Assembly (NCBI GenBank): GCA_007132255.1
Contig: SLOZ01000127.1
Coordinates: 1-8,015, forward strand
DNA from: Limnochordia bacterium
Lineage (GTDB): Bacteria > Bacillota > Limnochordia > Darwinibacteriales > B1SED10-159
Direction: 5' to 3'
DNA length: 8,015 bases
Shown: positions 1 to 5,924 of the stretch, one piece after another
How positions within the stretch are numbered: the stretch's first letter is position 1
Layout of the letters: every line of letters starts with the position of its first letter
Translations under genes and position numbers: made by a program
The notes under the pieces: generated by a model
Told to the model about the DNA's origin: nothing
The model's database searches: none
Seen by the model: the letters and a program-made list of their open reading frames with translations, nothing else

Positions 1-9
1 ATTCGTCAT

Positions 10-235
10 TGGTTCTTGCTCCAAAGTCGGTGGTATGTTTCCGCCCAAGGAAGATAGTCGCCAACCGACTAGGGTTTCGTTTCGAGGCTTAAGGCATTAC
101 AGAGTTGTCAGCTTCTTACTACGATACGATTCCAAAACACCAAAGGGAGACGTGATGATAGATTTTAGAAAACAGGTTCTAGGGGTGCGAGCCCTGTACG
201 CTCGTAGTCCTCCTCTCCTAGCCATCCTTGTCTGT
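10..235 (-). promoter_or_regulatory. Putative structured 5' leader RNA of a gene beyond the left edge
   Basis: No convincing gene lies in the first 292 bases. Read leftward from the promoter at 242-270, the transcript would begin near 235. It contains an outer stem CTAGG/CCTAG (217-221 with 179-183) enclosing an imperfect hairpin (200-206 with 186-192, one A/C mismatch on this strand). Further on, the segment at 66-70 (AGTCG in the RNA) can pair either with CGACT at 56-60 or, in a longer 7-bp stem, with ACCGACT at 25-31. The two pairings exclude each other. The leader ends with a GGAG (19-22) nine bases before an ATG at 9-7, so a coding region may start at the window edge. No known riboswitch family was recognised. 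The structures are seen in the sequence; a regulatory role is inferred. Confidence 0.35.
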
Positions 236-241
236 GTGTAT

Positions 242-270
242 AGTCTACCCCAATATAACTCATAAGTCAA
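242..270 (-). promoter_or_regulatory. Sigma-A-type promoter directed leftward
   Basis: On the minus strand a -35 box TTGACT (265-270) is followed after exactly 17 bases by a -10 box TAGACT (242-247). Each box has 5 of 6 consensus bases. The promoter lies just beyond the rpe terminator, as expected for the start of a separate transcription unit, with transcription predicted from about position 235. Confidence 0.6.
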
Positions 271-292
271 TACATAGTTTTACTTTTGAGAT

Positions 293-322
293 AAAAAAGA
301 CACTCTCATGAAGAAAGTGTCT
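293..322 (-). terminator. Intrinsic terminator of the rpe operon, overlapping the rpe stop
   Basis: On the minus strand AGACACTTTC pairs with GAGAGTGTCT (10 bp, one G-U pair) around a 5-base loop, followed by a run of six T. The 5' arm and loop lie in the last codons of rpe. The TGA stop (306-308) begins at the last loop base and runs into the 3' arm, so coding and termination signals are superimposed. It closes the rlmN-to-rpe transcription unit. The plus strand has no matching T run, so the signal is one-way. Confidence 0.85.
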
Positions 323-977
323 GGCGCAGGCCTGCTATGTATTGAGCGGGACTGGCTGCTTGAAAGATTGCTGAACCGGCCACTAGAATCGACGCGCCGG
401 CCTCTGCTAAACTGCGGGCGTTATCAAGGGAAACGCCTCCGTCCACCTCTATGGCAATCGGCCGGTTACCTACCATTTCCCGAGCTCTTCGAACTTTTTC
501 GATGCTCTGCGGTATAAATTCCTGCCCACCAAATCCGGGATTAACGGACATGATGAGAATAAGATCAATGAAGTCCAAGATGGGCTCGAGCCATTCTACA
601 GGTGTATGGGGATTTAAGGATACACCGACTTTGATAGCATGCTCACGGATAGAACTCAGTGATCGATGAAGGTGCATACTGGCTTCATAATGAATGGTCA
701 AATACGACGGCTGTAGTTGAGCAAACCGGGCGATAAATGCGTCTGGATTGCTGACCATTAGGTGAATATCCAGCGGCAATGAGCTGGTCCGTGCAGCGGC
801 TTCAGCGATCACCGGACCGAACGATATATTGGGGACGAAATGCCCATCCATAATATCCACGTGCAGTAGGTCTGCGCTGGCAACCGAATGAAGCTGTTCA
901 CGAAGACACGTAAAGTCAACAGCCAACAAAGAGGGGCTGATTCGAACGTTTTGCATGAGTTCGGTGATACTCGGCAC
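306..977 (-). CDS. rpe: Ribulose-phosphate 3-epimerase
   Basis: Rpe interconverts ribulose 5-phosphate and xylulose 5-phosphate in the pentose phosphate pathway, in the cytosol. The 223-residue TIM-barrel protein has all the family signatures: SPSLLAVDF (14-22), the metal/catalytic HVDIMDGHFVPN segment (H39, D41), DIHLMV (H72), the MSVNPGFGGQ loop (143-152) and the catalytic VDGG (D179), then a phosphate-binding VAGSAIF (199-205). The length is typical. The start is uncertain: the GTG at 977 gives about seven extra N-terminal residues compared with usual Rpe proteins, and the in-frame ATG at 956 would give a standard N terminus, but neither has a well-spaced ribosome binding site. The purine-rich AGGAG tract at 1006-1010 fits a tiny upstream reading frame (980-1000) better. 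The gene lies 97 bases after rsgA and is the last gene of the operon. The function is certain; only the start is in doubt. Confidence 0.97.
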   Translation of the reverse strand: MPSITELMQNVRISPSLLAVDFTCLREQLHSVASADLLHVDIMDGHFVPNISFGPVIAEAAARTSSLPLDIHLMVSNPDAFIARFAQLQPSYLTIHYEASMHLHRSLSSIREHAIKVGVSLNPHTPVEWLEPILDFIDLILIMSVNPGFGGQEFIPQSIEKVRRAREMVGNRPIAIEVDGGVSLDNARSLAEAGASILVAGSAIFQAASPAQYIAGLRQTLSS

Positions 978-979
978 CG

Positions 980-1000
980 CTAATCGGCTTGCGAGACCAC
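980..1000 (-). promoter_or_regulatory. Possible 6-codon leader mini-ORF coupled to rpe
   Basis: An AGGAG (1006-1010) lies five bases before a GTG that opens a six-codon frame (MVSQAD) ending in TAG at 980-982. The rpe GTG follows the stop after two bases (CG), which is suitable for stop-restart coupling. The mini-ORF sits below a 30-base pure purine tract (1001-1030, repeats of GGAAA/GGGAA type), and the tract is flanked by a 7-base inverted repeat, CTAATCG (1037-1043) and CGATTAG (980-986). The signals are visible. That the mini-ORF is translated or regulates rpe is inference. Confidence 0.3.
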
Positions 1001-1072
1001 CTTCTCTCCTTTCCTTTCCTTCCCTTTCCAGGACAACGATTAGGAGCCAGCAAAACCCGAAAACGTCGCTGC

Positions 1073-1954
1073 TTAGTAACGTCGATTTTGCTGGATTTCG
1101 TCCCAGAATGTCAAATAACTAGAATAGCGCGTATCCGGCAAGCTGCCGTTTTGGACAGCCTCCTTGACAGCACAGATCTGTTCTTTGGTGTGCGTACAAC
1201 CGCGATACGGGCAGTGCTCAGCGAATTGATCCATATCGGGAAAACATTGAATTAACTGGCGTGCTGGAATCTCAGTTAGGCTGAGTTGGGAGAATCCGGG
1301 CGTGTCTGCCAGAAAGCCACCAAAAGGCAGCGCAAGCAATTTGACTTGCCGAGTGGTGTGTTTGCCGCGGCCTAACTTGCGACTGATGTCTCCTACTTGC
1401 TGCTTTTGGTCTGGGACTAAAGCATTGATCAATGTCGACTTGCCAACGCCCGAAGGGCCAGCTAAAACCGTTACTTTGTCCTTGAGCAGCGTTTTGAGAG
1501 TTTCAGTACCTTGGTGGGTTGCAGCGCTGACAGTAAACACAGGATATGCCTGGGCATGTTGCTCCATTCGCGCTAGAACCGATTGCTGGCCATTGGGCAG
1601 ATCTTCCTTGTTGAGGCACACAGCGGCGGTTAAACCATGGAATTCGCTGAGCACCAAGATACGATCGAGCAACAGCATGTTGGGCGGTGGTGCTGCATAG
1701 GCCATCACGGCAACGACTTGTTGGACATTGGCGATAGCGGGTCGCGGCAGGTAGCTGCGTCGGGTCAAAACCTCATCGATATACCCTTCCTCAGACGGAG
1801 CACTGTCCAGTACGCCCACCCGATCTCCAACCAATACGCCTTCTTGTTTGGACAAACGCAGTTTTCCGCGCAGACGACACGTCAAAAGGCCGCCATCGTC
1901 CAACTGGACTTCGTAAAACCCACCGACTCCTGACAAAATCGTCCCATACCTCAT
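1073..1954 (-). CDS. rsgA: Ribosome small-subunit-dependent GTPase RsgA
   Basis: RsgA (YjeQ/CpgA) is a circularly permuted GTPase that checks late 30S subunit assembly in the cytosol. Residues 1-65 form the N-terminal OB-fold. The G motifs appear in permuted order: NKED (115-118, G4), GPSGVGKS (166-173, G1/P-loop), a switch region GRGKHTTR (196-203) and DTPG (217-220, G3). The C-terminal zinc site is complete in the C-x4-C-x-H-x5-C pattern (C248, C253, H255, C261). The 293-residue length is normal. Its ATG overlaps the prkC stop by four bases (ATGA), and the sequence before it has no good Shine-Dalgarno, so translation probably depends on ribosomes finishing prkC. In B. subtilis the orthologue CpgA is a PrkC substrate, which fits the neighbourhood. 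Confidence 0.97.
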   Translation of the reverse strand: MRYGTILSGVGGFYEVQLDDGGLLTCRLRGKLRLSKQEGVLVGDRVGVLDSAPSEEGYIDEVLTRRSYLPRPAIANVQQVVAVMAYAAPPPNMLLLDRILVLSEFHGLTAAVCLNKEDLPNGQQSVLARMEQHAQAYPVFTVSAATHQGTETLKTLLKDKVTVLAGPSGVGKSTLINALVPDQKQQVGDISRKLGRGKHTTRQVKLLALPFGGFLADTPGFSQLSLTEIPARQLIQCFPDMDQFAEHCPYRGCTHTKEQICAVKEAVQNGSLPDTRYSSYLTFWDEIQQNRRY

Positions 1955-3987
1955 GAGCCGTTCAGTTCCCGAAACGTGGAATCCAAGAACATTCGTCCAC
2001 CGATGTATACTTGAATCTGCGCTTGTTCTCCTCGTCCTTGAACAGACTGCGAGAATCTGGCTCCTCCCACTTCGACTTCGCGATAGACCTCACGAGCCCC
2101 AAAGTCATCAATTACCAATATGACAACTTCCTGACTGCGGCCTTCAGGAACGTCGATGGTGACATCGACTGATTTCCAGTTCGTCCCTGCCTCCCACTGG
2201 GCTGTTTCGTCGTCCGGCGCATCAGGTGTGGAAGGATCTTGACCAGGATCAGAATCCGGCTGTTGCGCCACAGGTGGCGAGACGTCCGTGGGGACGCCTT
2301 GCGAGTAGACGAAGTCCACAGTCCAACCGGCTTCTACTTCCCGTCCGGGAGATGGATTTTGCTCAATGATCCGTCCCGCGTCTACGGATGTGCTGAACTC
2401 CGGCCACGTTCCACCCATGTTGAGACCAGCTTCTTCTAAGATAGCTTCAGCCATATCGATGGTTTCGCCACGTACGTCAGGTACAGCTACGGTACCCAAA
2501 GCCTCACGCCCACGATTGATGTACAGGTTGACTGGAATACCTAGCGGAACATCTTGGTTGGCCGCGGGCTCTTGGTCGACGACGGTGTTCAAAGGGGCCG
2601 CCAAGTCCATGACCGCCTCCTCCTCACCGAGGATAAACCCAGCCTGCGTCAACTGCAGCCGGGCCTCACGGGTGGTCAAACCAACCACACTGGGCATGGC
2701 AACGTACTCTGGACCACGACTAATCTGAACAGCGATTTCTCGGCCTTCACGAACGGTTCGCCCAGGGGAGGGATCTTGGCTGATAACGGCTCCAGCAGCC
2801 ACATGGTCATGGAATACTTCTCGCCCCAACTGAATCCGCAGGCCGTATTGACTCAGCAACCGCTGCGCGTCATTGTGTGTCAAGCCGGTGATGTTAGGAA
2901 CCTGGACCTCAGCTGGGAATAGAAGCCTAGGCACAATGTACTGTGCTGTCCAGGCTAGACCTGAGATCAGAACAATGAGGAAAAGTACAGGCAGCAAAGA
3001 TCGCCGTTTCTGCTTACCATTGCTTTTTTTGCTTTTGCGTTTGTTCTGCGTATTGGACTGCGAACGCTTGTCGGGCATGTCGTCCTCCTTGCCTGCAGAG
3101 GTGTCGTTGTTTGCTGCAGTGGGTATCTTCTGTGTTACGGTGTCATACATCACCGGGGTAGGATGTTCACTGCGACCGCGCATCTGCATAAGCACTGATG
3201 CTAAGTGTCCGGCGCTTTCTCCACGTTGGCTGGGACTCTTTTCTAGGAGCTGCATAACCAGGGCTGCCAACGGATCGGGAATGTCAGAACGGCGATTTCC
3301 CGGGCTTGCTGGTGTGTCTTGGATCTGTTTCAAAGCTACCGCTATCGGGCTCTCGCCCTTGAATGGGACCGAACCCGTCAGCATCTCGTAAAGAACGATG
3401 CCCAGCGAATACAGGTCCGAAAAATGCTGGACATTGACTCCCTTGGCCTGTTCTGGTGAAAAGTAATGAACCGAGCCCATGACCATACCTGTTTGGGTCA
3501 AATTCGCTGATGACAAGGCTTGGGCGATGCCGAAATCCGTCACTTTGACTCGTCCATCGTTGGTGATGAGAATATTATGCGGTTTTATGTCCCGGTGCAC
3601 GATGTGGTGTTGGTGCGCGTGGGCCAATGCCTGGGCAATCTGATGAGCAATGTCGATACAGTGGTCGATGGCTAACGGCGACTCGTCACGAATAATCTCG
3701 TGCAGTGTACGCCCGACGACGTATTCCATTACAATAAAATGAATCCGCCCGGTATCCCCCACATCGTAGATATTCACCACATTAGGGTGAGACAAGCTGG
3801 CTGCAGCCTGTGCCTCGCGGCGAAAACGTTCCTTGAATTCGCGGTCGGTGGCGAACTGGGAACGCAGAACCTTGACAGCGACTTGGCGATTCAACAGCGT
3901 ATCGCGAGCGCGATAAACAACGGCCATGCCGCCTTCGCCTGTCTTCTCTAGAATTTCATACCGGTTCAGAAGAATTTGACCTATCAT
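1951..3987 (-). CDS. prkC: PASTA-domain Ser/Thr protein kinase (PrkC/Stk1 type)
   Basis: This is a membrane kinase of 678 residues when started at the ATG at 3987, chosen because AAGGTG (3994-3999) lies six bases upstream and the next residues (MIGQILLNRYEIL) match the family start. The frame stays open 31 codons further upstream, but those residues look unrelated. The kinase domain spans about 10-270: glycine loop GEGGMAVVY (17-25), ATP-binding K39, HRDIKPHN (131-138, catalytic D133), DFG (151-153), an activation loop with T164, T166 and S172, and SPE (177-179). A basic linker (315-330) precedes one membrane segment (about 331-350). Three PASTA repeats follow outside (about 358-424, 427-493, 499-565), which in this family bind muropeptides or peptidoglycan. 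After an acidic, proline-rich linker (566-597) comes a C-terminal beta-rich domain (about 600-678) ending the protein. It lies downstream of its phosphatase and overlaps rsgA by four bases. Confidence 0.97.
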   Translation of the reverse strand: MIGQILLNRYEILEKTGEGGMAVVYRARDTLLNRQVAVKVLRSQFATDREFKERFRREAQAAASLSHPNVVNIYDVGDTGRIHFIVMEYVVGRTLHEIIRDESPLAIDHCIDIAHQIAQALAHAHQHHIVHRDIKPHNILITNDGRVKVTDFGIAQALSSANLTQTGMVMGSVHYFSPEQAKGVNVQHFSDLYSLGIVLYEMLTGSVPFKGESPIAVALKQIQDTPASPGNRRSDIPDPLAALVMQLLEKSPSQRGESAGHLASVLMQMRGRSEHPTPVMYDTVTQKIPTAANNDTSAGKEDDMPDKRSQSNTQNKRKSKKSNGKQKRRSLLPVLFLIVLISGLAWTAQYIVPRLLFPAEVQVPNITGLTHNDAQRLLSQYGLRIQLGREVFHDHVAAGAVISQDPSPGRTVREGREIAVQISRGPEYVAMPSVVGLTTREARLQLTQAGFILGEEEAVMDLAAPLNTVVDQEPAANQDVPLGIPVNLYINRGREALGTVAVPDVRGETIDMAEAILEEAGLNMGGTWPEFSTSVDAGRIIEQNPSPGREVEAGWTVDFVYSQGVPTDVSPPVAQQPDSDPGQDPSTPDAPDDETAQWEAGTNWKSVDVTIDVPEGRSQEVVILVIDDFGAREVYREVEVGGARFSQSVQGRGEQAQIQVYIGGRMFLDSTFRELNGS

Positions 3988-4401
3988 GGAATGCACCTTT
4001 CTTTTACCGGTCCCGGTGAAGTGAGTCGGATGTTCGCCGGGTACGTCAATGAAACAGCTTGTGGGTAGGCACCCCATCAACAGATCTCAAAAGGACCTGC
4101 TGCCGAGACGTGGTTCAAGGAAGAAATTCCCGTTTCCTGGCCGGAGAACAAAATCCGCAGCAGTGTTTGCGCTTGCACTCTTGTTGAAGCTGCCAATGGC
4201 TATGTGAACCGAGTCTGCACCGAATCTGTTGTGTCGATGACGGCTTCCGGACAGGGCTAACGGCGTGGCCGCAAGCGACTTCGAGGACTCTGCGAAACTC
4301 CGATGTTGTCGTCAACCAACGTCATCAAGCAAATGGGCAGTGGGTCGTCTCCCCAAAAGGAGGCTCGTTGTCAACAGATGGATGTGGCGGCAGATATAGC
4401 A
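3988..4401. other. 414-base gap between prpC and prkC without a supported gene
   Basis: This is the only long gap in an otherwise compact operon. The largest minus-strand frame inside it (4115-4315, 66 codons, TTG start) has no ribosome binding site and an unremarkable Arg/Cys-rich translation. No good -10 box was found with a proper partner, although TTGACA- and TTGACG-like hexamers occur on the minus strand near 4370 and 4313. A small inverted repeat ACCGG-TC-CCGGT (4006-4017) sits just upstream of the prkC ribosome binding site. No terminator with a T run was seen, so read-through from prpC into prkC is likely. Confidence 0.6.
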
Positions 4402-5118
4402 TTAGTCTGGAGAGCCGATACGGATAACGATAACCGTAGTGTTATCGGGACCCCCCGCTTGATCGGCTGCGTCGACCATGGATTCTGCTAGTGCAGATAC
4501 GGAACCAGTTTGCTCGAGAAGACTAGCTATGGCCTTTTCATCTAAAGCTGCTGTCAGACCGTCGCTGCACAGCAGGATGCCATCGTTTAGCTGCAGTGTC
4601 AAAGCCGCTGTTTCTACCTGGACGATTCCAGCGCCCAAGGCCTGCGTGAGCATGTTGCGCTGTGGGTGACTATCCACCTCTGTCGGATCAAGGGCTCCGG
4701 ATCGAACCAACTCCTGCGCAACGGAGTGGTCCGTAGTCAACTGCTGCAGACGACCGGCGCGCCACAGATATGCCCGACTGTCCCCAACATGTCCAAGATA
4801 CGCTTCGGACGGGTCGGCTGCATTGGGGAAAGCGATCAAGGTCATTGTAGTACCCATCCCATGGTAGCCGTTGTTCCTTTCGGCCTCAGCCAAGATTCGC
4901 TCATGCGCCGATTGGATGACCTGAACGATTTCGTCCTGGGGATCGTCCCAGAGAAAGGAGTGGCCAGCCACCGTATGGACAGCGATCTGGGATGCGATTT
5001 CTCCCGCTTGATGGCCGCCCATACCGTCGCATACCACAGCGCAGGAATCGTTGTACCAAAAAGCGTCTTCATTTTGTTCGCGAATTTTACCTCTGCTTGT
5101 GGCACCGGCGATCTGCAT
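4402..5118 (-). CDS. prpC: PP2C-family Ser/Thr protein phosphatase (PrpC/Stp type)
   Basis: This is a soluble, metal-dependent (PPM) phosphatase that removes phosphate from proteins phosphorylated by the neighbouring PASTA kinase and from the kinase itself. Its 238 residues match the single-domain PrpC size. The metal-coordinating motifs are all present: REQNEDAF (13-20), VCDGMGGHQAGE (29-40, D31 and G32), GHVGDSRAY (109-117, D113), LLCSDGL (182-188, D186) and GGPDNTT (222-228, D225). The start at 5118 is supported by AGGAG (5126-5130) seven bases upstream. There is no signal peptide or membrane segment. It lies 56 bases after the FHA gene and 414 bases before prkC. Only the pairing with this specific kinase is inferred, from context and from the known PrpC/PrkC pair. 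Confidence 0.97.
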   Translation of the reverse strand: MQIAGATSRGKIREQNEDAFWYNDSCAVVCDGMGGHQAGEIASQIAVHTVAGHSFLWDDPQDEIVQVIQSAHERILAEAERNNGYHGMGTTMTLIAFPNAADPSEAYLGHVGDSRAYLWRAGRLQQLTTDHSVAQELVRSGALDPTEVDSHPQRNMLTQALGAGIVQVETAALTLQLNDGILLCSDGLTAALDEKAIASLLEQTGSVSALAESMVDAADQAGGPDNTTVIVIRIGSPD

Positions 5119-5174
5119 GATTTCACTCCTTCGAACGACCGTCTCTCAACGCAGGAAGCTGAGCAGGCGTAACT

Positions 5175-5924
5175 TTATGCATGAGGATGAAATTCGATGA
5201 TGGAATTGCCAATCTGAATGACATCTTCAGGCGCGAGGACCGTTTCAGTAATAGCTGTACCGTTCACAAACGTACCATTGGTGCTGTTGTTATCCTTGAT
5301 GACATAGCCCTGTTGGTGTCGGCGCACGGTAGCGTGCAGTCGACTGGCTTTGGGATCAGTAAGTTGGACCGTGCACTGAGGACCTCGGCCAATCTTGGTC
5401 AATGATTTGGACAATGGATATTCGGCATACGTTCCGTCATGATGGGTTACAATGAGATGTCCGCTTTGACTGTCGCGTTCTAACAACCGGAAAATCCTGG
5501 TTCCGCCTTCCAACGATGGTCGTTCTCCAGAACCATCCCAATAGCCACCATCCTGCTCTCGGAAAGCGGCTTCAACGTGGATTTCACTGGGAGTTAACTG
5601 ATCGTCAGTGTCCAAAACAATGTGGACCGGTCCAATAAAGCTCAAAGATTCTTTTTCTGCTTTCTCCAACAAAACTCCTTTTAATTCTTCCAGTAAAGTC
5701 TGTTCTAACGAACGCACAGCAGCGGCTGGGTTGGGATGAAGCAAAATCGTATACTCATTGGGAACATAAACCTTAGAAATGCTAATCTTGCGTTTGCTGT
5801 CCATTGTCTTTAGTAAGGCCCTGCCTAAGTCAATCGGTTCAACATGCCGGCTCTTAGCCGGGTTTCCAATACGCAGAATCATCGAGTCCCACATACCAAG
5901 GACTGTGTCCAAAACCTGTCTCAT
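5175..5924 (-). CDS. FhaA-like FHA-domain protein (DUF3662 N-terminal domain + FHA)
   Basis: This 249-residue soluble protein has two parts. Residues about 1-125 resemble the N-terminal domain of actinobacterial FhaA (DUF3662): an early helix with HVEPIDLGRALLKTMD (27-42), then VYVPNEYTILLHP (52-64) and a final strand segment. After a short linker, residues about 157-247 form a canonical FHA domain with the phosphothreonine-binding signatures IGRG (178-181, R180), SRLH (194-197) and NNSTNGT (212-218). FHA domains bind phosphothreonine peptides, and in mycobacteria FhaA binds targets of the Pkn kinases and links them to cell-wall synthesis. The start overlaps the rlmN stop by four bases (ATGA) and has a strong GGAGGG (5931-5936) six bases upstream. 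With a Ser/Thr phosphatase and kinase next in the operon, it probably reads PrkC phosphorylation. The domains are seen; the partner is inferred. Confidence 0.92.
   Translation of the reverse strand: MRQVLDTVLGMWDSMILRIGNPAKSRHVEPIDLGRALLKTMDSKRKISISKVYVPNEYTILLHPNPAAAVRSLEQTLLEELKGVLLEKAEKESLSFIGPVHIVLDTDDQLTPSEIHVEAAFREQDGGYWDGSGERPSLEGGTRIFRLLERDSQSGHLIVTHHDGTYAEYPLSKSLTKIGRGPQCTVQLTDPKASRLHATVRRHQQGYVIKDNNSTNGTFVNGTAITETVLAPEDVIQIGNSIIEFHPHA

Noticed and set aside
97..225. Minus-strand 42-codon frame starting about ten bases after the predicted transcription start.
   Set aside because: There is no properly spaced ribosome binding site. The very basic translation looks like translated RNA structure, and the leader hairpins explain the sequence better.
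2554..3391. Several plus-strand frames of 120-170 codons opposite prkC.
   Set aside because: They are antisense shadows of the kinase and PASTA coding sequence, without ribosome binding sites or recognisable products.
3988..4080. 31-codon N-terminal extension of PrkC.
   Set aside because: The ATG at 3987 has a well-placed AAGGTG and gives the standard kinase N terminus. The extension is unlike other PrkC proteins.
4069..4258. Plus-strand open stretch in the prpC-prkC gap with a segment (TLVEAANGYVNRV) faintly like the C-terminal part of bacterial ceramidase-like proteins.
   Set aside because: The likeness covers about a dozen residues, the following family residues are absent, there is no start with a ribosome binding site, and the region is opposite in orientation to the operon. 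It may be chance.
4115..4315. Minus-strand 66-codon frame in the gap.
   Set aside because: It has a TTG start without a ribosome binding site, an Arg/Cys/His-rich translation and no recognisable motif.
4842..5126. Minus-strand 94-codon frame overlapping the 5' end of prpC.
   Set aside because: It is an out-of-frame shadow of prpC, which carries all PP2C motifs in its own frame and has the better ribosome binding site.
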